A stretch of DNA of 64,000 nt from Ostrinia nubilalis (taxonomy: Eukaryota; Arthropoda; Insecta; Lepidoptera; Crambidae), in assembly GCF_963855985.1 (NCBI RefSeq), contig NC_087112.1:5768501-5832500 (forward strand), given 5' to 3'. Of this stretch, positions 46,924 through 58,110 are shown piece after piece. The translations under genes and the position numbers were made by a program. Every line of letters starts with the position of its first letter. Positions within the stretch are counted from its first letter, which is position 1. Under the pieces are notes generated by a model that made no database searches, was not told where the DNA came from, and was given only the letters and a program-made list of their open reading frames with translations.

Positions 46924-47100
46924 TCATCATCATTTCAGCCACAGGATGTCCACTGCTGAACATACGCCTCCCCCAATGATTTCCACAATGGCCGATTGGT
47001 GGCGGGTGTGGCGGCCTGCATCCAGCGCCTTCCCGCTACCTTCATGAGGTCGTCGGTACACCTTGCGGGTGGACGTCCTACGCTGCGCTTTCCGGTACGT
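46924..47100 (-). mobile_element. RTE-clade LINE 3' fragment
   Basis: Begins ATCATCATCATTTCAGCCAC, then GATGTCCACTGCTGAACATA and GGTCGTCGGTACACCTTGCG, the reverse of the standard RTE 3' end. Confidence 0.85.
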
Positions 47101-49310
47101 GGGGATTATAATTAGCTAGTTTCAAGGGGTTCGCTGTCACCTGGAAACTTTCAGGAGTTCGTGTAGCCGAAAGTTTGAGAAACCCTGATCTATACTAATT
47201 CTATAGCAACAAAATATTTAAATTCCACAGCTTAGGCGTTACCCATGCGTCTAATATTTATGAAATCTACATCACTGTTTATTCGCGATCTTCTTTTGTA
47301 AAACGAAAATATTTTTACGATGAAATGTTAAAGTAACGTAGGCGGGGGTTACCCCTGTCTTTTAAAAATGATTTTGATAACTCATCGAACCGTCCATCGC
47401 CATTCAATGTAAATGAAGCAGGAAAGCTAAATTATGCCTGAATAATGCCAATCTTGTTTTGGGTGTCAAGTTTATACAGAAAAACATATCTCATTGAATT
47501 GGAATTTTTCAAATCATCACGGTTGTTATTGTCGTTGCTTTTATTTTTCAATTCAGATGAAGTTCAAGACAAGTCCAGGCTATAGTCCAATAAAAAACAC
47601 AGCATTTAATATGCTAAAATGTGTGGTCGAAGACTATTTTTTATAGAACACATGAACATTATCCGTTTCTTGACATCATCGGTTACAAAAAATGCAATTT
47701 GCAATCAAACCTAAAACTGCGTTCCTAGAATCTACCACACACCGGTTCCTAAGCGGTTTCTCTAAAGGTCAAAGATGCATCAGGACTATTTTGAGACTAA
47801 AGCCTAGGTACATTTAGTACATTTTGCAAAGTGCTGGATCCAGTCAGAACCTGTAAATCAAGTTGTCTAATACCGATTTATAGCTCTCAACTTGATCGTG
47901 GGTGACCTAACGTTAGCTCAGATTCTTATGCAAGAAAGTTTTTTGGGCAATAGGTATAAAAAGAATACCTATTAATCACTTTTTTAGAGTTGTAGGAGCA
48001 CAGATTTAATAGTAAAATCGGTCTTCATCTTTTGTCGAAGGTCCGACAAAATAATCTAGAATCCTCGGAAAGAGAGGCATCTCCCATTAATACCCGACTT
48101 GAATCGTTGAGAGAGAACACTCTCTACTCAAAGAAGAACATGGCGAAAACGGAATACGCCCAAACAGGAATGTGCCGAAACAAGAATATGTCCAATCAGG
48201 AATGCGATGAAGATGGAAATAAATCTAACACCCCAGTAGGCCTAGGATGCGCGTAAGCGTTTTGTTCACGCCATTTTATCGATTTTACGCGATAAGCCCA
48301 TACATTTGTCGTCTAATATCATCGATTAGATTTTATCACGGTGCGTATCCTAGCCCGGCTGGACTAATATTTCGTGGCACTGAGGAAGAAGCCTCTATTT
48401 GTTAAGCTGTTGTTACTTATGGGAAGCTAAGTCATGGATGATTCTGCGAAAATCCGTAAAAAATCTGACTTCTTTTCATTTTTTCTTCATTTTCATCTCG
48501 TTTCAAAACACCAGTGAATTATGAAGACAAAAGTCCCCTCCATAAATATGTTTTTCTAAAGAAATTATTACACGTCAATTATGTCGGGGACAAATTACCA
48601 TAATCCTTCCTTGTCCAGTCATATAAAGCCACGTGTTCAAGTTTGTATTACGAGCCAGCAGCGAATGGTTAACCCATGAATGGAGAATTGGAGATAGGTA
48701 GATACTCGTATTTTGTTTTATCTGCGATGAACTGAACTTTAAACATTCTATGCCCAACTCCGATACTTTTCATTACACATTCAATGGTGAGCGACAAATG
48801 CAGATGGAATACGAAAGAGCGTGAGAGCACCTTTCTTCAATCATTTAGGATTTCATAGCAATGATCATTTGATAGCAATGATGTTAGGTCCTACAGGCTG
48901 CTGATATGAGTCACCAGGCCGAACCTCTTTCTACTAATGTGGGACTATACAAAATCATTTTACCATCGTCGTGCGTGGGAACCGAACACAGGACCAATCA
49001 GAATGATCAGCCAGTCTATAAAGTGAAGTCAATTTCAGATCGAAAGTTAGAACCAATGTGAACTCTGCTTAATACCGAAGGTTTGCAAATGCGTAAAGAC
49101 ACTATAAATAGCATAGCAAGTTCGAGAATGTTCTAAAGACGTTATTAGGTGACGTTTAAGTCTGTTCTGGGGTAACGATATACAATTAGGTGTAAGTGCT
49201 GCCCCCAATGGCGTAATGATCCTTTCAGCTCGATTTTAGCTGTCGAAAATATCTCGATAGTTTAGGCTTAGTAAGCACGTCAATGTCGCCTTTAGACAAT
49301 TTAATATTCC
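47101..49310. other. Intergenic stretch, nothing recognisable
   Basis: AT-rich DNA with a short palindromic MITE-like segment at about 48237-48353 (GCCTAGGATGCGC mirrored by GTGCGTATCCTAGCC). The 74-codon open stretch at 48032 has no recognisable motif and overlaps this repeat. Confidence 0.4.
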
Positions 49311-49489
49311 TTAGCCTAGGCGCAGACCACCGATTTTTAGTTGGCCTAGTTGAATCGGGCTGTTAATCAGTATGGAGATGTATGAAAGTGCGCACATTAC
49401 ACCGATTTGTTATCGGCCGATTCATCATACAAATTGAATCGGAGCCAACTATCGGCCAACCAAAAGTTGGTGGTCTGCGCCTAGGCTTA
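49311..49489. mobile_element. MITE, TAGGCGCAGACCACCGAT family, copy 1
   Basis: Inverted ends TAGCCTAGGCGCAGACCACC; interior (TGTATGAAAGTGCGCACATT) is shared with 62624-62792. Confidence 0.85.
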
Positions 49490-49540
49490 TTCGACAAAGT
49501 CGCAACTCCATTTAGTCCAGTCAATAAAGCATTATAGATG

Positions 49541-50860
49541 GAAATCCATGGAACACAATTTCTGACTTCGGGACTTTATTTAGACTAGTTAGGAGGTGAA
49601 CATAGCAAAAGTCCCCGCCCTTAGCCCTTGAGCCGGCAGGGAGAGGGGGGTTTAAAGGTACCACTTTTCGGTTTTTCGCTTAATCCTCGGAAACTATGCA
49701 TCCTAGTGACATGACTACTATGAACCAAAAAAAGCTTATTCAATTTGCTACAGGTGAGATATTCAAGTTTTTCTATATCTTGTATAGTTTTCGCGGCATC
49801 TGCTCTAGAAGGTCTGTAATATTGGAAATTTTATTTTTGTTCTACATGTTCCCATCAGGAGAAAATCGACTTAATCAACATTGAGCAAACATTCTAGACA
49901 TGCGGGAGCATGTTAAGCCTAGTTCCAGGGAGGGGACTGCACCGTGCGTATATTTAGACGAACCACTTGCAGCCACTTTTGACTCCTCATCACTCAAAAA
50001 CTACTGTGCGTTAACACTTCAAATTTGGCTCATGTGTTGAGACTTACGAGATAAACATCAGCTTCAAATTTCATTAATATACCTCAAACGGTTCTTTAGG
50101 TATTGACGTCCAAAAATCTACATGTCTGACCTATAGACCAAATTCTAACCACTTCCAGATGACTTTGAAGGTTCAAATTTGGCATGCAGATAGGTAGATG
50201 TGTAAATACAAAGGAAGAAACAAAAAACCAGTAAATTTTAACATTTCACAGGTAATAGATAGATTTTAGTGCCCTAAATGTCGATTTTTGAACGTCAATA
50301 CCTAAATAACCGTTTGAGGTATATTTATGAAATTTGAAGTTGATGTTTATCTCGTAAGTCTCAACACATGAGCCAAATTTGAAGTTTTAACGCACAGTAG
50401 TTTTTGAGTGATGAGGAGTCAAAAGTGGCTGCAAATGGTTCGTCTAAATATACGCACGGTACAGTCCCCTCCCTGGAACTAGGCTTAACATGCTCCCGCA
50501 TATCTAGAATGTTTGCTCAATGTTGATTAAGTCGATTTTCACCTGATGGGAACATGTAGGACAAAAATAAAATTTCCAATATTACAGACCTTCTAGAGCA
50601 GATGCCGCGAAAACTATTCAAGATATAGCAAAACTTGAATATCTCACCTGTAGCAAATTAAATAAGCTTTTTTTGGTTCATAGTAGTCATGTCACTAGGA
50701 TGCATAGTTTCCGAGGATTAAGCGAAAAACCGAAAAGTGGTACCTTTAAACCCCCCTCTCCCCGCCGGCTCAAGGGCTAAGGGCGGGGACTTTTACTATG
50801 TTCTCCTCCTAACTAGTCTAAATAAAGTCCCGAGGTCAGAAATTGTGTTCCACGGATTTC
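49541..50860. mobile_element. 1,320-base near-perfect palindrome (fold-back element)
   Basis: Arms 49541-50118 and 50283-50860 are both exactly 578 bases and mirror each other with few mismatches and no net indels; the loop is 164 bases. The outer end is GAAATCC(A/G)TGGAACACAA. No transposase. A transcript would form a very long hairpin, as in hairpin-RNA siRNA loci. Without transcription data a fold-back transposon or long-armed MITE is the default call. Confidence 0.85.
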
Positions 50861-52088
50861 TCTCTACACCGTCGTTAAGGCATTCATTGACTGGACTAAT
50901 TGGGTTCATAAACATCATGTTGTGTGACCCACCTGTCAATCAAACTTGCAATTCATGGATCTTTAAACCAGAAAAATCCTGACTAAGGCGCTGAGTTCCG
51001 AGATATTAGGTTACAGAAGACTAAACCCTATAGAATCTTACATAGTTGTAATAGGGGTGATATTCCGACAAAAATGTGTATCCTGACATGCTCGCCTGTA
51101 CAATTACATGCTCTCACTGCAGTCACGGTCCAAGCAGCCTGAAAGGTTGAAGGCTGAGCCATAAAGACCACCCATTAGACAGAACCATGACCGGAACGGC
51201 AACAACAGAATCGAGACTGCCAATACATGTTCATTATGTTAATTTCTACTTTATGCCCCATGTGATAAGACCAAGGTTTTCCTCGTATCCTTTGAAAAAC
51301 GTCTGAAAGACTGAAATAATACATTTAAATATGACTCATCTGCATTGATAAAGAACAAGGTTTTGTATTTCATGCTGAAAGCATTTGTTCATTATTTTCG
51401 GCTGAAAATTTCTGTAATTTAAAAACAATGCTCCAGTACCTACGAGTTTATATTCAATGAGTATTGAAATTTTAAGCATTCAATAAATGAATCAAGCTGT
51501 GAACGTCGTTTCTAAAAATACATAAGAGAAATTATGTAGCCTACATGTACAGTAGGTATGTGCTAGGCCAGAAATTTGCCAGAGATATGCATGCATCGCC
51601 AGACTCAAAATAAGAATCAATTTGTTACATATCTGAATGCTTAAAAATTAATCAAGTTCTAAAGGTCATTTCAGAATTAATAAAAGCCACTAATGTGCAG
51701 AAAACCAAAGGCACAGATTCAAATGAAAATTAAGTTTTATAAAATGCTTCTTCAACTCCTGAAGTTTCAGCACACCGAACGTCTTTAACAACGCACGTGG
51801 AAGTCTCCACCGGTTTCCACGTGTCAACTCGCGTGACTCGGAATAAGAGATAATTTAAAGAAAAAGTTTTCATAAGTGCTTCTTCAAACCCAGAAGCATT
51901 TCAGCACTAACACTCGCTCTATTCAACTAAACTGCATTGCAATCCGTGCTCCTTTAGGTAGTACGACTTTGAAATTAATTTTAAGCTTGGTTAGACGACA
52001 AAACTAATGCAGCAGCTGCAGCTAACTTTAGATGTACTTCTTTCCAAAATGGAGCAGGAATTTAAAAAAAATCAGGCTTCTCTATCCT
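50861..52088. other. Intergenic stretch, nothing recognisable
   Basis: AT-rich. At about 51775-51840 lies ACGTGGAAGTCTCCACCGG with TTTCCACGTG, repeated at about 52270-52340 as CGTGGAAGTCTCCGCCGG with TTTCCACGTG. Confidence 0.4.
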
Positions 52089-52270
52089 TTTTCATCCACG
52101 AAGACGCGCCCCACCATTTTTCCGCTAATGTTTGACTATTATCGGTACACGCTAACTAAATTATCCATGAGTGCACACGCATAATGTCGCTTGGATTGCT
52201 CGAATCAAATTCCCCGCACCCCGCGTTTCCTTCGACCAAAAATTGGTGAGGCGTGTCTTCGTGAATGAAA
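52089..52270. mobile_element. MITE with CACGAAGACGCGCC ends
   Basis: TTTCATCCACGAAGACGCGC at the left is mirrored by GTGTCTTCGTGAATGAAA at the right. About 180 bases, non-coding. Confidence 0.7.
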
Positions 52271-52835
52271 CGATCTATAACAGCGAACGTCTTCCATACC
52301 GCGCGTGGAAGTCTCCGCCGGTTTCCACGTGCCAGCTCTCATGACGCCGGGTCCCGGGATCGTCCCGGGATCTCCCAACTCCGATGCAGACGGTTAATGG
52401 GCGCTTCCCCGCGACCTTGTCTCCCCCTCGGCCGCCGCTCTATGATATATGACAAACGTATTGGCAAATTGGCACGCCAGTTGCCAAGTCACATTGACGG
52501 GCTGGTTATTGGAATGTCACCCGCGGTGTTGGAGGTGACACCGTGACTAATGGTATTGTTGTTAGTCAACTGCAGTCCTTTACTTTTTATTGATAAGGGT
52601 ACCTAAGAAGTATCTACTAATTGTGTTGCCAGAATTAGGACATTCTCCCTTAGAAAACTGTTCGCTCCGTTTCAGTCATATCAGAGAAGAAATCTTCTAA
52701 CTACTTACCTACTTACTTCCTACATTTTCATCTTTTTTGTACGTAGGCTAACTCCTCTCCGTTAAGGTATCGCGGGAAGATTAACTTGCATTTCGTAAAA
52801 TTGCTAAGAGAATAAGTTCCTAACTTACATAGGTA

Positions 52836-53097
52836 CAGTCAGCGTCAAATAGTTCGTGACACCTAAAGTTACCAATAAGTTCGCAACACGTCTTTGTTAC
52901 AATTAGGCTGGGTTGCACCATCTTTCTTTAACTTTGACAAACGTCAAAAATCTGTGAAACTCCATACAAAAACCACCGGTGATCGTTAAATTTACTGTCA
53001 AAGTTAGGTGGTGCAACTCAGCCTTAGAATATAGTGGTGTTGTCAACTTTTTGGTCACTTTGGGTGTCACGAATCACAAACTATTTGACGCTGACTG
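52836..53097. mobile_element. Tc1/mariner-like MITE carrying a nested MITE
   Basis: Inverted ends CAGTCAGCGTCAAATAGTTC / CAGTCAGCGTCAAATAGTTT, flanked by TA at both sides. A Harbinger-like MITE at 52906-53023 sits inside it. Confidence 0.85.
52906..53023. mobile_element. Harbinger-like MITE, GAGTTGCACC family, copy 2 (nested)
   Basis: Ends GGCTGGGTTGCACCA / GGCTGAGTTGCACCA, TTA on both flanks. Same family as 12989-13105; it inserted into the TA-flanked MITE. Confidence 0.85.
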
Positions 53098-54149
53098 TAC
53101 CTACTTATACCTACATACTGTTTAAGTTATAAATATACCGTCATGTCCATTCTTCCGTGTACGAAGGTTTTCCTAAATTTAAAAATAATTTGACTCTTAA
53201 AACTATTCTAAATTACACGTAAATGTTGTGACCTCATTAGTGGAAAAAAATATTACACCGAGAATAGGCGGAAAATTGAGGAAATTTTAATTAAATTGGC
53301 TGCTTTGTTTATGTTAATGTAGGTAAGCGATGACTCATTTATTCCTATTGAATTTATTGCAATTATTAGTAAGAATAATTAATGAACAGGGAAAGGGAAT
53401 CTACTTTCATAGCCTGATAAGCCTATCTATTCAGGTTAACTATATCTTGGACGCCTATTTTAACAGCCCACTCACCTACTTATTTATTAAGTGGACCTGA
53501 TTTACTATTAAGTAGTTAAAGTTTAAAAATACTTTAAGTTTTATGTTTGCGTTTAGGTAGTTAGGTACTCAATGGGAATGCAGTTTTATATCAACGCCAA
53601 GGAAAATTTTATTGAGCCCTTTAGAGAACACGCAGCAATATAATTTTATTCAAAAGCCAAGAACATGATTTTTCAAGCCCCTACCACCTACTTTCTTGAA
53701 GTCTTTCCATCAAGCAGGGGATCTTCCCTCAACCATGAGTTTACGTTACGTGTGCTGTGCTCGCTAGCAAGTACCTACTTGCGTCAAAAAAATCTATGAA
53801 GATTTTATTTCTTGAACTTTCAAGTATATTGTATTGTATATTCAACATATTGTGCAGCGCTGCACAATAATGTCATTTTTTTACGCAGTCGCTAGCGAAC
53901 ACACATAACGTAAACTCATGGTAAGCACACTAATCGTTTGCCGAAACATTGTCATCCATCGGTTCTGCGACAGACCTTTCCACGTATCGCGTCATTTGTT
54001 TTTCTTGGTCGACCCCTTCAATCCATATCTGTCTACGAATGTCCTTTGGGATAATCTGAGTCTAAATTCTCTAGTAAGTAAGAACTCCTTGTATTCAAGA
54101 ATCAAGCATTTAGAGCACCTAGTACTCGAAAATACTTTAATCTATACTG

Positions 54150-54345
54150 ATTACTGATATTATAAAGAGGTAAAGTTTGTGTGTTTGTATATTTGTTAAA
54201 TTGTAAGGGGTAATCTCGGCGGGATCTACTGAACCGATTTTAAAAATTCTTTCACCAATAGAAAGCCACATTATTGCTGAGTGTCATAGGTTATAAAAAA
54301 CCGAAAAATTCCACGCGGGCGAAGCCGCGGCCGGTAAGCTAGTGC
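54150..54345 (+). mobile_element. Lep1-type Helitron-like element
   Basis: Starts TGATATTATAAAGAGG and ends ACGCGGGCGAAGCCGCGGCC then AAGCTAGT, with the GC hairpin next to the CTAGT end typical of Lep1-type elements. The preceding 53098-54150 is AT-rich with no feature. Confidence 0.75.
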
Positions 54346-54635
54346 TAGATAATAATAGGATAATGGAAATAGTTACATTATCCACTTCTACATATCCATA
54401 CTGATATTGGGTAGTATAAGGAAATGCGTTACAAATAATGGTGCCATAGATAAATTAGCATTGCATAATCAGATAATGTAAGTAAACTTTTAGCGGGTGA
54501 CTCACAGCGAAAGTTCGTGTCACCCACCTCTGGTTATGTAACACTGAACGCCGCCATTATGGTACAAGATAATTTGTTTATGTTCAGTGTGAATTATGTT
54601 GTTTGTCATTCGGTATAAATAATTATGTAGAGACG

Positions 54636-54895
54636 GTGCGAGAAGAAGCGTAGAGGCGGACACCCTGTCAAATGGACTGACGATCTTATGGTTGCGAGAT
54701 GTTTGTGAACGCCGCCATCTTCCATAGAACGTTCGAGAAATCAGTGATACTTACTTAGGTTTTTTCTTTACATATGAAAGACTTATCAACAACTTGATGA
54801 GCAATAAGTATGTAAATTAATAAATGACTTGAAAAAATCGAACTGCCTAAGGTGGAAATCGAACCCACGAACTTTCGCTTGCCGGGCGATAAATA
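54636..54895. other. Short RTE fragment and a tRNA-like B box
   Basis: 54640-54690 resembles RTE (GTCAAATGGACTGACGATCT). On the minus strand near 54860-54885, GTGGGTTCGATTTCCACC fits a pol III B box, but no cloverleaf or A box is clear, so at most a SINE remnant. Confidence 0.35.
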
Positions 54896-56088
54896 ATTAA
54901 GTAGTAGGTAGAGTTCAGTATACTGTACTGATACAGCCTATACAGTATCAGTACAGCCTATAAAAAACCGTAGTTAATCGTAGCCGTAGGTCTTTAGTTG
55001 CCTTGTTTGTCGTTGTATGGTTTGTTTGTCCAGGGATATATGGTCCCGGTTCTTTTCTGGATCTATTACTAGCGAGTAATAAAAAATATTTGTCCATTCT
55101 CATACTTACGTGTTTTCTAGATTTACAAATAGGTAGGTAGGTACGTTATTATAATTGAGTTATTCTGTTGTTAATGACATTTAAACAAAAGCTAGGGGGC
55201 AGAACTATATAAATTGAAACCGTATAATAAATTCGTCTTGCTTTGTTTCATTCATTGATAAAATGTTTTCTTCTTTACATAAGAAAGAAATATTATTGCC
55301 GACTAATTAACAAAAATCTGTTTCCAAATAAGTTACCTACATTGTTTTTTGATTTCTTGTGAAATGACGGACGACTCATGTAAGTACGTCACGTGCTTAT
55401 TTTAATGTAAATAAAACATCAGTTCTGTACTTAGTTCAAAAGATTTTCACAAAAGAGCCACAAAGGATAAATTCTGTTATAGTAATGTTTAAAAGACTTG
55501 TTAAAAAGATCTTCGTTTTACTGCTGCTACCTACTCGTATAGCACATTTGTTTTAGGCGTGAAGGCGACTGTTTTGCCAAATAAAGCAAATCTGAAAGTA
55601 ACGGAGGATGGCCCCAAATGGCGTCAGACCAATCGTAAGAATTTATGTTTTTGCAATAATGGCTTTTAAAACGTCCTACTTTAAACCCTACAATTTTCGG
55701 ACAAATGTGGACAAGTACTGAAAAGAAGCAGCCTAAAAACCTGTCACTTTTCTGAGGAATAAACTTCTAGTAAACTATTTATTGCTTGCTATCGTGACTC
55801 AGATAGCCAGAGCACCATGTGCGTAAATAACAATATAGTTAGCTTACTTCTGACAGGACAGTTTTTTTCTTATGCATAAGCCACAGAATAAAAGCCCTAA
55901 GTACCTATATTGAATTAATTTTCACATACCTAATCCAAACCCGCACAATCACCTTTTCGCTTTCGCATGGTCAATTTTTACTCAAAACCTCAACAAATAA
56001 CATCGGAACCCTCTTGAATCACTATCTATTGATTAAAATCGCATTGAAATCCAGTCCGAAGTAAAAAGGTCTGAGCGTACTTTGTTTT
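54896..56088. other. Intergenic stretch, nothing recognisable
   Basis: AT-rich, no open frame of note. A short repeat TACTGATACAGCCTATACAG / TATCAGTACAGCCTATA is at about 54920-54962. Confidence 0.4.
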
Positions 56089-56281
56089 AGGCGATTATCA
56101 CACTGCGCCGCGCTCCGCCGCGGTCCGCGTGATTTCATATAAAAAATCCCGCGCGCAGACGCGTTGTCAGTGTGTTGTGCCGCGCGTGTTTTCTATACAA
56201 ACTGAGGTACTTGCATACAATGATTAAATCTGTCGTCCCGCGTACCGCGGCGGAGCGCGTGGCAGTGTGATAATCGCCTTC
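56089..56281. mobile_element. MITE with AGGCGATTATCACACTGC ends
   Basis: Left AGGCGATTATCACACTGCGC mirrored by GGCAGTGTGATAATCGCCTT. GC-rich sub-ends (CGCGCTCCGCCGCGGT / ACCGCGGCGGAGCGCG) are also inverted. Confidence 0.85.
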
Positions 56282-57223
56282 TAGTGCTCGTTATATAGAG
56301 ATTTTCGTAACCTATACGATCTGTCGCTCTCTTCCTCAGATCATCTATAATCTGAGCTCTCTTCTATAGTCTAGTTCCTAGAGTCTGGTAAACAGATTGT
56401 TGCATGGTCACCCATCGCATCCCAAATTCAGCGTGGGTAGCTTAACCTTACTTCCAAATCGCTAGAACACCTACGTTTGGGTTTTTACAATAGGTACCTG
56501 TAAAGATTACAGGATTTCAGTATATCAGTCTAAATGTAATCTAGTTTTCTCGAGGCATTTATCTCCGAGATAAGAGAACTTTATTTACACCGCTCGATCG
56601 TGTCATTGACGGCTACGGAAATAGAGATTTAAAACTATGTAAATTGTATTTAAACTACATGACAAACAGAAAAACAACAAAGTATGAGTGTTACAGAGTA
56701 AATACAATGGTGTTGTCGATATTGTATCTATTAAAGTATCTGGATTAGGACTGGATAGTATTTTTGAAAAAATAATATTGATTGATTTTATGACATTGAA
56801 ATCGACAAAAACCGAAATAAAGATTTTATTTTAGTGCTTAGAGCTAGAGGGGGTTCACCACTAGAGCCTTGTGGTCACCAGGGATCGATCTACCGACCCT
56901 CGAATCGGCTGATCGCATTCGAATATAATTTTATGGTTGTAGATAATACTGTTTTAAAACATCGATAGTTTATGAATATTGAATGTGCAGCAACATTATA
57001 GTACGGAAATGGAAAGTACCATAATTATGTTATTACTTTGTCATAAATGTTATTTGGTTGGAACTGGAAATAAAAATAGACTAGTAATTCATTCATCTCA
57101 CGCAAAAACCAAACATGAAACAATCCCTATTTACTCATTTTCTTAAATATTTAAATATTTTCTTGGTTATTAACATTCTACGTACTTATGTAGTTTGTTA
57201 AGGTCTATTAGGGTTCTTTTATT

Positions 57224-57409
57224 CGTGACTAGCTTTCCGCCCGCGGCTTCGCCCGCGTGGAATTTTGTCTGTCACAGAAAAACTTTATCGCGCGCGTCCC
57301 TGTTTCAAAAACCGGGATAAAAACTATCCTATGTTCTTTCCCGGGACTCAAACTATCTCTATGCCAAATTTCATCAAAATCGGTTGCGAGGTTTAAGCGG
57401 GAAAGCGTA

Positions 57410-57442
<33 letters not shown>

Positions 57443-57474
57443 GTTACTTTCGCATTTATAATATTAGTTGGGAT
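57224..57474 (-). mobile_element. Lep1-type Helitron-like element
   Basis: Reverse orientation: ACTAGCTTTCCGCCCGCGGC at the left and CGCATTTATAATATTAGT at the right, with a (CAGA)n run at 57411-57442. Confidence 0.8.
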
Positions 57475-57864
57475 TAGCGACCCACCCTACTTTACCATTT
57501 TGACACTAACATCGGGACCTTCCTCTTGAATCACTTACATCACACAATAGATGCAAACTTGAATCCCTTGCATAGTTTAAGTCTCATGAACTGGCCCCGC
57601 TAAATTTTTACATTTTCAGGGCTGAAATGCTTTCACTGAAAGAAACCTAATGGTTATGATAATGTATTCAAACTGTGTAACACTATCGCATATTTGAATC
57701 GATGAAAAATTATTGGAATTTGTTTTCATAACAATTCATCGAAACTGGACGCGGAATTTCATGTTGGATGCGTGGAGAGCGAGATATCGATTGTTTTAAC
57801 TGTTTTAAATGCTCGATTAATGTTATGGTGGAATGAACTCGATTCGATATAAATCGCGTGCCAT

Positions 57865-58110
57865 GTTTTAACCGACTTCAAAAAAGGAGGAGGTAATGTT
57901 CAGCTGTATGTATTTTTTTTTTCTATGTATGTTCACCGATTACTCCGTCAATTGTGGACCGATTTTCAAAATTATTTTTTTTGTTTGATAGGGTACACTT
58001 CTGAGGTGGTCCCATTGTCACCAAGTCAGGATCTGATGATGGGATCCTAGGGAAATCGAGGGTAACCCTCAAATTGTATAGGCACGTATATCGTTTTTCA
58101 TATTTATTCT
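57865..58110. repeat. Dispersed lepidopteran repeat, ACCGACTTCAAAAAAGGAGG type
   Basis: Begins AACCGACTTCAAAAAAGGAG and includes TTCACCGATTACTCCGTCAA, as in a repeat widely seen in moth and butterfly introns. Class unknown to me. Confidence 0.6.

Noticed and set aside
48032..48256. A 74-codon open frame rich in Asn, Ser and Lys
   Set aside because: No motif, overlaps a palindromic repeat, typical of AT-rich chance frames.
54840..54890. Possible tRNA gene on the minus strand
   Set aside because: Only a B-box-like GGTTCGATTTCC is present; no A box at the right distance and no cloverleaf.
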